NCBI GenBank assembly: GCA_036271555.1
Contig: DATBAK010000083.1
Coordinates: 62,001-126,000, forward strand
DNA length: 64,000 nt
From: Acidimicrobiia bacterium
Lineage (GTDB): Bacteria > Actinomycetota > Acidimicrobiia > IMCC26256 > PALSA-610
Reading direction: 5' to 3'
Every line of letters starts with the position of its first letter. Position 1 is the first letter of the stretch. Shown in pieces: positions 42,391-50,660 of the stretch. A model generated the notes under the pieces. It did no database searches and had not been told where the DNA came from. It was given only the letters and a program-made list of their open reading frames with translations. The position numbers were made by a program, and so were the translations under genes.

Positions 42391-42774
42391 GTGCTCTTTC
42401 GCAAGCAGCCGGTTCCGCACGTCAACCTCGGCAGCGGCACGACTCTCGACGCGAAGGATGTGCTGCTCGACGTGCGCGACGAGGACGAGTTCCTCGCGGG
42501 CCACGCGCCGGACTCGTGGTTCTGCCCGGTGAAGGAGCTCGACTCGATCCGGTGGGACCTGCCGATGATGTTCCGCATCGTGTGCGTGTCGCGCACCGGT
42601 GACCGCGGGCACGTCGCGACCGACCAGCTGCGGCAGTGGGGATTCAACGCCGCCAACCTCACCGGCGGCATGATCGCCTGGCGCGACGACGGCCGGCCCG
42701 TCGTGCGCGAGGACGGCTCACCCGGGGTCGTCGCCGGCGCGGACCCCGATGAGAGCGAAGTGACGGACGGGTAA
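42391..42774 (+). CDS. Rhodanese-fold protein without the catalytic cysteine
   Basis: This 127-residue protein starts at GTG 42391. It has LLDVRDEDEFLAGHAPDS and NLTGGMIAW, so the fold is clear. The active-site loop reads SRTGDRG where the first rhodanese has CRSGARS, so Ser67 replaces the catalytic Cys. A Cys65 lies two residues earlier. It is likely a regulatory or binding rhodanese, or an enzyme with a shifted Cys. No clear ribosome-binding site marks the start. Nine bases separate its stop from the glpD GTG. Confidence 0.8.
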   Translation: MLFRKQPVPHVNLGSGTTLDAKDVLLDVRDEDEFLAGHAPDSWFCPVKELDSIRWDLPMMFRIVCVSRTGDRGHVATDQLRQWGFNAANLTGGMIAWRDDGRPVVREDGSPGVVAGADPDESEVTDG

Positions 42775-42783
42775 CCTCCGCCC
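42772..42783 (+). promoter_or_regulatory. Leaderless -10 element of glpD
   Basis: TAACCT (42772-42777) lies six bases before the GTG of glpD with no ribosome-binding site. It overlaps the end of the rhodanese-like gene. Confidence 0.5.
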
Positions 42784-44406
42784 GTGAGCTTCGACCGCGC
42801 CGAGAACATCCGGCGCCTCGGTGCCGAGTCGTTCGACGTCGTCGTCATCGGGGGCGGGATCACGGGCGTGGGCTGCGCGCTCGATGCCGCGTCCCGCGGG
42901 CTGCGCACGGCGCTCGTGGAGCGCGCCGACTTCGCGTCGGGCACGTCGTCGAAATCGTCGAAGCTCGTGCACGGTGGGCTGCGCTACCTCCAGCAGCGCG
43001 AAGTCGGCCTCGTGTACGAGGCGCTCGCGGAGCGCCAGATCCTGCGCCGCAACGCGCCCCATCTCGTGCGCACGCTGCCGTTCCTGCTGCCGGTGTTCAC
43101 CTCCGACGGGCTCATCAACCGCCGGCTCGCGCGCGCGCTCGGCACCGTGATGTGGATGTACGACCTCACCGGCGGCCTACGCATCGGCAAGCTGCACCGG
43201 CGCGTCGGGAAGGACGCCGCGATCGCGCACATGCCGACGCTGCGCGCGTCGCGGCTCGCGTCCGCGTACATCTACTACGACGCGCGCGCCGACGACGCGC
43301 GCCTCACGCTCACGATCGCGCGCACCGCCGCGGAGACGGGTGCCGCGGTCGTGAACCGCGCCGCGGTCGCGGGATTCGAGAAGGACGACAGCGGGCGCGT
43401 CTCCGGTGTGCGCGTGCGCGTCGACGGCTCGGAGATCGTGGTGCGCACGCGCTCGGTGGTGAACGCGACCGGCGTGTGGGCCGACGACGTGCGCGCGCTC
43501 GACGAAGGCTCGCACCCCGACTCGATCCGGCCCGCGAAGGGTGTGCACATCACGGTGCCGTGGTCGAAGATCCGCAACGACATCGCCGCGGTCATCCCGG
43601 TACGCAAGGACCGCCGTTCGGTGTTCGTCGTGCCGTGGGGCGACTTCACCTACATCGGGACGACCGACACCGACTACGAAGGCTCGCTCGACGATCCGCA
43701 GTGCACGCCCACCGACATCGAGTACCTCCTGCGCGCGATCAACGACGTCGTCACGACGCCGATCTCCGAGGCCGACATCCTCGGCACGTGGGCGGGCCTC
43801 CGGCCGCTCGTGAAGCGCGCCGGCAGCGAGCGGACCGCCGACCTCTCGCGGCGGCACTCGGTGATCTCGTCGAAGAGCGGCGTCGTGACCGTCACCGGCG
43901 GCAAGCTCACGACGTATCGCCGCATGGCCGCGGACGCGATCGACGCGGTCACGAGCGCGCTCGACACGAAGGCGCGCAGCGCGACCGCGCGACTCGCGCT
44001 GTCGGGTGCCGCGCAGTGGGACGCGAGTGGCGTGTCCGAGCATCTCGCGAGTCGCTACGGCAGCAACGGCACGTTCGTGAAGGCAATCGAGTCGGCGCGG
44101 CCGGAGCTCGCGGAGCCGATCGTGCCCGGCCTGCCGTACTCGAAGGCCGAGGTCGTGTACGCGGCGAGCGACGAGATGGCGTGCACGGTCGACGACGTGT
44201 TGAGCCGGCGAACCCGGGCCCGGTTGCTCGGGCGCGACGCGTCGGCGGACGCGGCCGCCGAGGTCGCGCGGCTCATCGCGCCGATCCTGGGCTGGGACGA
44301 GGCGACCGCGGCCGCGTCGGTCGCCGACTACCGCTCGCTCGTCGACGCGGAACGGACGAGTGCCGCGCTGCCCGAGACCGCGCTCGACGCGGCACTCGGT
44401 ACCTGA
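42784..44406 (+). CDS. glpD: Glycerol-3-phosphate dehydrogenase (FAD-dependent)
   Basis: This 540-residue GlpD-type enzyme oxidises glycerol-3-phosphate to dihydroxyacetone phosphate at the membrane surface. It has the FAD motif VVVIGGGITGVGCALDAASRG, SGTSSKSSKLVHGGLRYL and GTWAGLRPLV. The C-terminal domain is shorter than usual in its last helices but complete. The next gene starts one base after the stop. Confidence 0.93.
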   Translation: MSFDRAENIRRLGAESFDVVVIGGGITGVGCALDAASRGLRTALVERADFASGTSSKSSKLVHGGLRYLQQREVGLVYEALAERQILRRNAPHLVRTLPFLLPVFTSDGLINRRLARALGTVMWMYDLTGGLRIGKLHRRVGKDAAIAHMPTLRASRLASAYIYYDARADDARLTLTIARTAAETGAAVVNRAAVAGFEKDDSGRVSGVRVRVDGSEIVVRTRSVVNATGVWADDVRALDEGSHPDSIRPAKGVHITVPWSKIRNDIAAVIPVRKDRRSVFVVPWGDFTYIGTTDTDYEGSLDDPQCTPTDIEYLLRAINDVVTTPISEADILGTWAGLRPLVKRAGSERTADLSRRHSVISSKSGVVTVTGGKLTTYRRMAADAIDAVTSALDTKARSATARLALSGAAQWDASGVSEHLASRYGSNGTFVKAIESARPELAEPIVPGLPYSKAEVVYAASDEMACTVDDVLSRRTRARLLGRDASADAAAEVARLIAPILGWDEATAAASVADYRSLVDAERTSAALPETALDAALGT

Positions 44407-44407
44407 C

Positions 44408-45910
44408 GTGCCGTTCACTCCCGAGCGCGGCGCGCCGACGCCTCCGATCACGCTCGACGACCCCGCGACGGCTGCCGCGCGACTGGGCGCAGAGCGGGTC
44501 GAGCTCGACGACGCGTTCCTGCACCGGCTCGGTGACGTCTGCGCGAGCGTGACGACCGACGCGGCGACGCTCGCGGAATCGAGCCGCGACTGGTGGCCGC
44601 TCGCGATGCACTGGGCGCTCGCGCACGAGGTGCCCGCGCTCGCGGCTGCGGTCGCGCGACCCGCGTCGGCGCCGGAGGTCGCGGCGGTGATCGGCGCGTG
44701 CACCGCCGCGCGCGTGCCGGTGACGGTCGCCGCCGGCCGCAGTGGGGTCTGCGGTGCGAGCATCCCCGTGCACGGTGGCGTGGTGCTCGACCTGTGCGGG
44801 CTCGAGGGCATCGTCGACGTCGACCAGGAGTCGAAGGTCGTCGACGTGCGGGCGGGAACGTTCGGCGACGTGTTCGAGGACCGGCTGCGCGCCGACCACG
44901 GTGTCACCTGCGGGCACTGGCCCCAATCCATCGCGCTGTCGACGGTCGGCGGCTGGCTCGCGTGTCGCGGTGCGGGACAGCTCTCCACGCGCTACGGGAA
45001 GATCGAGGACATCGTCGTCGGGCTCGACGTCGTGCTCGCCGACGGGCGCACGATCCACACCGGTGGCGCGCCGCGCGCCGCCGTCGGACCGGATCTCACA
45101 CAGCTGTTCGTCGGCTCCGAAGGGACGCTCGGCGTGATCACGGGCGCGCGGTTGCGGGCACACACACTGCCCACGTCGGAGTGGCGGGGCGCGTACGGCT
45201 TCGACTCGTTCGTCGACGGTCTCGACGCGTGCCGGCGCATCCTGCACCGCGGCGCGACGCCGGCCGTGCTGCGGCTCTACGACGCGATCGAGGCGAACCG
45301 CAGCTACCAGACCGGTGAGCGCGCGGTGCTGCTCGTGATGGACGAGGCCGACGCGGCGTTGACCGCGGCGACGGCCGCGATCGTCGGCGACGAATGCCGC
45401 GCGGCCGAGCCGCTCGATCCGGCGCTGCTCGATCGCTGGTTGGAGCATCGCAACGACGTGTCGGCGCTCGAGGCGCTCACCCGACGCGGCATCGTCGTCG
45501 ACACGATGGAGATCGCGGGCTCGTGGCGCGATCTGCCGCGCATCTACGAGACGGCGCGCGCGGCGATCCTCGGCGTCGACGGCGCGCTCGTCGCGTCCGC
45601 ACACCAGTCGCACTCCTACACCGACGGGGCGTGCCTCTACTTCACCTTCGCCGGCCAGCCGGGCGACAACCCGCCCGACGTCTTCTACCGCGCCGCGTGG
45701 GACGCGGGGACGCGCGCGGTGCTCGCGGCCGGCGGCGCGCTGAGCCACCATCACGGCATCGGGCTCAATCGCGCGCGATTCGTGCGCGACGCGCTCGGCG
45801 ACGCGTTCGACGTGCTCGTCGCCGCGAAGCGCGCGCTCGATCCGAACGGCATCCTCAACCCGGGCAAGCTCGGCCTGCCCGACCCGTGGGGCGGTCCCGA
45901 GTGGCCATGA
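44408..45910 (+). CDS. Alkyl-dihydroxyacetonephosphate synthase-like FAD enzyme
   Basis: This 500-residue VAO/PCMH-type flavoprotein has an FAD-binding half with VAAGRSGVCGASIPV, STVGGWLACRGAGQLSTRYG and VGSEGTLGVIT. The C-terminal half has SHSYTDGACLYFTFA and SHHHGIGLNR, which match landmarks of alkylglycerone-phosphate synthase. That enzyme makes the ether bond of ether lipids from acyl-DHAP. A D-lactate/glycolate-type oxidase is the alternative. Its place between glpD and glpK, one base after glpD, supports use of a DHAP or glycerol-3-phosphate derivative. Confidence 0.8.
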   Translation: MPFTPERGAPTPPITLDDPATAAARLGAERVELDDAFLHRLGDVCASVTTDAATLAESSRDWWPLAMHWALAHEVPALAAAVARPASAPEVAAVIGACTAARVPVTVAAGRSGVCGASIPVHGGVVLDLCGLEGIVDVDQESKVVDVRAGTFGDVFEDRLRADHGVTCGHWPQSIALSTVGGWLACRGAGQLSTRYGKIEDIVVGLDVVLADGRTIHTGGAPRAAVGPDLTQLFVGSEGTLGVITGARLRAHTLPTSEWRGAYGFDSFVDGLDACRRILHRGATPAVLRLYDAIEANRSYQTGERAVLLVMDEADAALTAATAAIVGDECRAAEPLDPALLDRWLEHRNDVSALEALTRRGIVVDTMEIAGSWRDLPRIYETARAAILGVDGALVASAHQSHSYTDGACLYFTFAGQPGDNPPDVFYRAAWDAGTRAVLAAGGALSHHHGIGLNRARFVRDALGDAFDVLVAAKRALDPNGILNPGKLGLPDPWGGPEWP

Positions 45911-45985
45911 CCCGGAGCCGGTGCGCGTTCCGCTCGGCACTCGGGCGCACGTCCGTTCCGCGACGAGCGAGCAGGCGACGGTGAC

Positions 45986-47428
45986 ATGAGAGTTCTCGTG
46001 CTCGACATCGGCACCAGCAGCGTGCGGGCGTCGGTGCTGCGCGAGGACGGGAGCGTCGCCTTCGAGGTCGCGCGGGAGCAGCTGCCCGACTTCCCGGCTG
46101 ACGGACTCGTCGAGTTCGACGCGCTCGCGCTCGCCGAGTGCACGCGCGAGCTCGCGCAGCACGCGATCGCCGCGGAGGAAGGTGTCGACGGCGTCGGCAT
46201 CTGCAACCAGCGCGCGTCGACGATCGTGTGGGATCGCGCGACCGGTGAGCCCGTCGGCCCCGCGCTGGGATGGCAGGATCTCCGCACGATCGGTGCGTGC
46301 CTCACGTTGCGCGCCGACGGCATCCGCGTCGCGCCGAACCAGTCGGCGACGAAGCTGCAGTGGCTCGTCGAGCAGCACGACCCGTCGCGGTCGCGCGATC
46401 TCTGCTTCGGAACCGTCGACACCTGGATCGCGTGGAAGCTCTCGGGCGGCCACGTCTTCGTCACCGACCCCGGGAACGCGGGCCTCACCGGGCTCGCGCA
46501 TCACCGGGTGACCGAGTGGGATCCGGACGTGCTCTCGACGCTCGGTGTGAGCCATGTCGCGATGCCGGCGATCGTCGACTCGGAGGGCGCGATGGGCGTC
46601 GCGTCCGAGCTCGACGGCGCGCCGCCGTTCGTCGCGATCCTCGGCGACCAGCAGGCGTCGCTCGCGGGCCAGTCGTGCGTGCGCGTCGGCGACGCCAAGA
46701 TCACGTTCGGCACCGGCGCGATGCTCGACGTCAACCTCGGCGACCGGGCACCGGCGAAGGAAGAGCGCGCCGCGGCGGGCACGTTCCCGGTCGTCGCCTG
46801 GCGCGCCGGCGGCACGACGACGTGGGGATCGGAGGCGATCATGCTCGCCGCGGGCACGAACGTGCAGTGGCTGCGCGACGACCTCGGGTTGGTGAGCAGC
46901 GCGTCGGAAACCCACACGATCGCCTCGGAGTGCGACGACACCGGCGGCGTGTGGTTCGTGCCCGCCCCGCTCGGGCTCGGGACACCCACGTGGGACTACG
47001 GCGCGCGCAGCGGCTTCTTCGGACTGACGCGCGGCAGCGGTCGTGCCGAGGTCGTGCGCGCGGTGCTCGAAGGGATCGCGCACCGCGGTGCCGACCTCGT
47101 CGAGGCCGCGGAGACCGACACCGGCGTCACCATCGACACCCTGCGGGTCGACGGCGGGATGAGCGACAACCCGACGTTCGTGCAGGCCGTCGCCGACGCG
47201 ACGCAACGACCGGTCGAGATCTCGCCGGTGCGGGATGCGACGACGCGCGGCGCGGCCCTGCTCGCGCTCGTCGGGCTCGGTGCGCTGCCCGGTGTCGACG
47301 CGCTCGCGGAGTTGTGGGCCCCGCGCGCGCGCGTCGAGCCCGCACGGACGCTCGACCGGGACCGCTGGCACGAAGCCCGCCGGCGGGTCGAGCACTGGAT
47401 ACCGGAGTTGTCCGGCATCGACTTCTGA
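45986..47428 (+). CDS. glpK: FGGY-family kinase, probably glycerol kinase
   Basis: This 480-residue sugar-kinase-fold enzyme starts VLVLDIGTSSVRASV. It has GWQDLRT (GlpK-type WQDxRT), the catalytic Asp in GDQQASLAGQ, FGTGAMLDVN and RVDGGMSDNPTFVQAVAD. These favour glycerol over xylulose. The context with glpD supports conversion of glycerol to glycerol-3-phosphate. A 75-bp gap without a recognisable promoter separates it from the preceding gene. Confidence 0.85.
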   Translation: MRVLVLDIGTSSVRASVLREDGSVAFEVAREQLPDFPADGLVEFDALALAECTRELAQHAIAAEEGVDGVGICNQRASTIVWDRATGEPVGPALGWQDLRTIGACLTLRADGIRVAPNQSATKLQWLVEQHDPSRSRDLCFGTVDTWIAWKLSGGHVFVTDPGNAGLTGLAHHRVTEWDPDVLSTLGVSHVAMPAIVDSEGAMGVASELDGAPPFVAILGDQQASLAGQSCVRVGDAKITFGTGAMLDVNLGDRAPAKEERAAAGTFPVVAWRAGGTTTWGSEAIMLAAGTNVQWLRDDLGLVSSASETHTIASECDDTGGVWFVPAPLGLGTPTWDYGARSGFFGLTRGSGRAEVVRAVLEGIAHRGADLVEAAETDTGVTIDTLRVDGGMSDNPTFVQAVADATQRPVEISPVRDATTRGAALLALVGLGALPGVDALAELWAPRARVEPARTLDRDRWHEARRRVEHWIPELSGIDF

Positions 47429-47430
47429 TT

Positions 47431-47471
47431 CCTGGTCGCGCTCGCACGGCGGGCCGCCCGCTCCTGCGGGA
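47431..47471 (+). repeat. Short copy of the dispersed intergenic repeat
   Basis: CCTGGTCGCGCTCGCACGGC followed by GGGCCGCCCGCTCC after the glpK stop resembles the 5' part and hairpin arm of the family at 21781 and 42297, with the middle missing. Confidence 0.4.
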
Positions 47472-47516
47472 ACGTTCTCTAGGATGCGAGGCTCCGGGCC
47501 CGAAGGAGCTCCCCGC

Positions 47517-48623
47517 ATGGGTATGAAGTTCGCGCTCTTCTACGAGATCCCCGTCGCCCGGCCCTGGGACCCGGAGAGCGAGCACCGGGCCTACAAGAAC
47601 ACGCTCGAGCAGGCGATCCTCGGCGACCGCCTCGGCTTCCACAGCATCTGGACCGTCGAGCACCACTTCCTCGAGGAGTACTCGCACTGTTCGAACCCCG
47701 AGGTGCTGTACGGCGCGATCGCAGCGCGCACCGAGAACATCCGTCTCGGCTACGGCGTGCGACTGCTGCCCAAGCCGTACAACCACCCCATCCGCACCGC
47801 GGAGTCGGTCGCGGTGCTCGACCTGATCTCGGACGGGCGCGTCGAGTTCGGCACCGGCCGTTCGTCGACGCGCGCCGAGCTCGAAGGCTTCGACGTGCCG
47901 CCGCACGAGACGCGCGCGATGTGGAGCGAGGCGCTGCACCACATCGTCGGCGCGTGGACCGAGGAGTACTACCAAGCCGACGGCAAGTACTGGCACATGG
48001 GCGCGCCGCGGCGCGTGCAGCCGAAGCCGTTGCAGAACCCGCACCCGCCGATCTGGGGCGCGACGTCGAGCCCCGACGGACACCGCGAGATCGGCCGGCA
48101 CGGTGTCGGCCTCTGCTCGTTCACCGTGGGCGTACCGCCCGAGGAGCTGGGTGAGCGGTTGGCGTTGTACCGCGGCGGTTTGGCCGAGTGCACGTCACCC
48201 GTCGGGAAGTTCGTCAACGATCAGGCCGCGACGTTCACGATGGTGCACTGCGCGCCGACGACGGAGGAAGCGGAGCAGGACGCCGCGGAGTCGTTCGTCT
48301 GGTACGTGAAGCACGGCGCCGCGTTGATCGGCTCGGTCGCGGAGCTGCTCGAAGGCAAGGACCTCGGCACCTACCAGTACGCGGCCGCGCCGCTGCAGAT
48401 GGAGCGCGAGGGGATGTTCGAGCACATCACGTTCGACTTCCTGCGCGACTCGGGCTCGGCGGTCGTCGGCAATCCCGATCAGTGCATTGCGGCGGCGAAG
48501 CGCTACGAGGCGATCGGCTGCGACCTGCTCCTCTGCCTCGTGAATCCGTACAAGATCTCGCACGAGCGGGTCATGCAGTCGATCGAGCTCCTCGGCACGC
48601 ACGTGTTGCCCGCGTTCGCATAG
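47517..48623 (+). CDS. LLM-class flavin/F420 monooxygenase
   Basis: This 368-residue bacterial-luciferase-fold protein contains FHSIWTVEHHFLEEYSH, RLGYGVRLLP, VEFGTGRSS and PPIWGATSSPDG. These are typical of the alkanal/limonene-monooxygenase-like LLM branch. The cofactor may be FMN or F420. AGGAG is eight bases before the ATG, and a TAGGAT (47480-47485) about 30 bp upstream fits a leadered transcript, in contrast to the leaderless genes nearby. The substrate is unknown. Confidence 0.87.
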   Translation: MGMKFALFYEIPVARPWDPESEHRAYKNTLEQAILGDRLGFHSIWTVEHHFLEEYSHCSNPEVLYGAIAARTENIRLGYGVRLLPKPYNHPIRTAESVAVLDLISDGRVEFGTGRSSTRAELEGFDVPPHETRAMWSEALHHIVGAWTEEYYQADGKYWHMGAPRRVQPKPLQNPHPPIWGATSSPDGHREIGRHGVGLCSFTVGVPPEELGERLALYRGGLAECTSPVGKFVNDQAATFTMVHCAPTTEEAEQDAAESFVWYVKHGAALIGSVAELLEGKDLGTYQYAAAPLQMEREGMFEHITFDFLRDSGSAVVGNPDQCIAAAKRYEAIGCDLLLCLVNPYKISHERVMQSIELLGTHVLPAFA

Positions 48624-48702
48624 CGCGCTTCCTCCGCACTTCCCCTCTGTCGCGTCCGACGCGGCCATTCCCTTGGCCGTCAGTACTGCTCAGAGGGAGT
48701 CA

Positions 48703-49617
48703 ATGCCAACGGAACCCGCGCTTGCTCTGATCTCCGAGCTGAGCCGCCCGACGTTCGGCGTTTTCCGTGGTCGGGATGCGGTCGCGCTCGACATCACGCG
48801 CAATCGACTCACGACGCTCTGTGCGAGCGGTGTTCTCCTGCGCGTGCTCCCTGACGTGTACCGAATGACCGTCGTCGCTCCATCACCGATGCAACGGCTC
48901 GTCGCGGCGCTCCTCTGGGCGGGCGATGCGTCTGCCGCCGGGACGCGATCTGCGGGTGAGGTCTACGGGCTCGAGGGCGTCCGCGCTCAGAAGCCGGAGA
49001 TCGTCGTGCCCGGCGACAGCTGGCTGCGATCCGATCAGGTCGCCGTCGCCCGGCACCGCGACCGCGCGCACCTGATGATTCGCAACCACCGCGGGATGCG
49101 GGTGACGGGCGTCGAGGCGACGATCGTCGCGCTTGCGCACGCGCTCGACAGCGAATCGTTCGAGATCGCATGCGAGGACGCTCGTCGCCGGCGGCTCACT
49201 ACTGTCGCCGCACTCCGCGCGTACCTGAACCGTCACGGACGTCGTGGCCTGCAGGGCGTACGCGCGACGCGCGCGCTGCTCGACGAGCTCGACCCGTTCA
49301 CACCGTCGCGCTCGATGCTCGAGGTCAAGACTCGACGTCTGCTCGTTGCGAGCGGCTTCGGCGACTTCGAGCGCGAGCTCCCGCTCGAGTGGAACGGGCG
49401 CATCTACCGGTACGACTTCGCGTTGCGAGCGAGCCGCACGATCCTCGAAACGAACGGCCGCCGTTGGCACGACGACGCAGCCGACTACGAGCACGACAAC
49501 GAGAAATGGAGTGTCCCCGCGCGCTACGGCTGGCGCATCGTGTTCGCGACATGGGACAAGGTCACGCGGCGACCCGAATCGCTGCTCGCAGAGTTGGCGG
49601 CCGTGTCGGCGGCGTGA
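48703..49617 (+). CDS. AbiEi-like antitoxin-domain protein with DUF559-type nuclease-like C-terminus
   Basis: This 304-residue protein has an N-terminal winged-helix and AbiEi-like region (ITRNRLTTLCASGVLLRVLPDVYRM, then ALLWAGDASAAGTRSAGEVYGLEG). The C-terminal domain recalls DUF559/Vsr-type PD-(D/E)xK nucleases (YRYDFALRASRTILETNGRRWH). No AbiEii toxin gene is adjacent, so it is an orphan. GGGAG precedes the ATG at 48703. Codon third positions seem less GC-biased than in neighbours, consistent with accessory ancestry. Its stop abuts the stop of the convergent gene (TGATCA). Confidence 0.8.
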   Translation: MPTEPALALISELSRPTFGVFRGRDAVALDITRNRLTTLCASGVLLRVLPDVYRMTVVAPSPMQRLVAALLWAGDASAAGTRSAGEVYGLEGVRAQKPEIVVPGDSWLRSDQVAVARHRDRAHLMIRNHRGMRVTGVEATIVALAHALDSESFEIACEDARRRRLTTVAALRAYLNRHGRRGLQGVRATRALLDELDPFTPSRSMLEVKTRRLLVASGFGDFERELPLEWNGRIYRYDFALRASRTILETNGRRWHDDAADYEHDNEKWSVPARYGWRIVFATWDKVTRRPESLLAELAAVSAA

Positions 49618-50010
49618 TCAGGATTCGGTGGCGCGGGCGGTGCGTTCGTCGGCGAGGTCGCGGGCGAGCTTGAGACCGAGCACGGCCGAGCCGAGCGCGG
49701 CGGGGCCGACGAGGCGCCCACGCGCGGGCACGCCCGGCGAGGTGAGCGACACGAAGCCGTCGACCGCGTCGGCGATGCTGCCCATGCCGACCCACTCCGC
49801 GTCCTGCGTCCGCTCCTTCACGCACGTCAGCGCGCCGGCGCCGAGAATGAGATCGCGTATCCCGACCATCCGCAGCAGCGCGCGCGTGCGGGGCGAATGA
49901 TCACCGAGCCACAGGCGACCCGCGAGGCCGGGCAGGACGAGCAGCACGAGCCCGACGACGGCGCGGCTGCGCCCGAGGATCAGAGCCATCTTGCGCGCGT
50001 CGAGATCCAT
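49618..50010 (-). CDS. Hypothetical small membrane protein of the swivel operon
   Basis: This 130-residue protein has a basic N-terminus and hydrophobic segments at about residues 15-32 (SRAVVGLVLLVLPGLAG) and around 48-62. A weaker segment lies near residue 100. It resembles DUF4267-like small membrane proteins, but I do not assign it. AGGA lies seven bases before the ATG at 50010. The start overlaps the upstream gene's stop (ATGA), making it the last of four genes. Confidence 0.65.
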   Translation of the reverse strand: MDLDARKMALILGRSRAVVGLVLLVLPGLAGRLWLGDHSPRTRALLRMVGIRDLILGAGALTCVKERTQDAEWVGMGSIADAVDGFVSLTSPGVPARGRLVGPAALGSAVLGLKLARDLADERTARATES

Positions 50011-50660
50011 CAACCGATCCTCTCACGCGAGGGGAGGAACGACTCGATCCAGGCCGTGCCCCGGCGCCCGTCGACGCCGCCCGCCGCGCCGAGCGCGCGC
50101 GTCACGACACCCGAGTCGATCGGCACCAGCGCACGCGACCGCACGGCGATGTCGGCCCCGGCGCCGTCGGACCACGACCCGTCGTCCCACGCGACGATCG
50201 TGCGTTCACCGAACCCGACGACCGGCGCGTCCGCATGTGTGAACACGCCCGGCGTGTCGACGGGGATCGTGTCCCGACCGAGCAACACGTCGCCGCGCAC
50301 GCGGCCGCCTTCGTCGGTCGTCTCCCATTCGAGATCGAGACCGAACGCGACGCGCTCGCCGATCTCTCCGTTGAGCGCGTCCTCGGGTGTGTCGAGCGCG
50401 ACGGCGAACGCCTCGAGGCCGATGCTCCAGTGCTCGTCCGGCGTCTCGCACACGAGCTCGGCCCACAGCGAGTCGGCACGAATCTCGAGCGCACGCCCGC
50501 GCGGCAACGCGACCTCGTGATCGCGCACGACGACGGGCCCGAGACCCGGTCGCCACAGGTACGCCCAGTACCACGCGACCCGATCGTCGGGATGCAACGC
50601 GAGGCGTACGAACCCGCCGTCACCGTCGGCGGTCCCCCATTCGAACGACCAGGACCTCAA
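50010..50660 (-). CDS. Unknown beta-rich protein of the swivel operon
   Basis: This 216-residue protein is predicted to be mostly beta-strand. Conserved-looking blocks include AWYWAYLWRPGLGPVVVRDHEV, ADSLWAELVCETPDEHWSIG and GLDLEWE, reminiscent of AttH/lipocalin-like or DUF7064-like families. TTG at 50660 overlaps the upstream stop (TTGA) and is the only reasonable start. Its own stop overlaps the next gene (ATGA). The function is unknown; the coupling suggests it acts with the 376-residue protein. Confidence 0.65.
   Translation of the reverse strand: MRSWSFEWGTADGDGGFVRLALHPDDRVAWYWAYLWRPGLGPVVVRDHEVALPRGRALEIRADSLWAELVCETPDEHWSIGLEAFAVALDTPEDALNGEIGERVAFGLDLEWETTDEGGRVRGDVLLGRDTIPVDTPGVFTHADAPVVGFGERTIVAWDDGSWSDGAGADIAVRSRALVPIDSGVVTRALGAAGGVDGRRGTAWIESFLPSRERIG

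Noticed and set aside
43095-43104. GTTCACC inside glpD as a possible PHO-box half
   Set aside because: It is a single unit inside coding sequence with no second 11-bp repeat and no promoter position.
44273-47518. A 1081-codon open frame on the minus strand
   Set aside because: It is antisense to glpD, the AGPS-like gene and glpK, which all have clear family motifs. Its translation is Arg/Glu/Asp-rich without any domain, typical of the complementary strand in GC-rich DNA.
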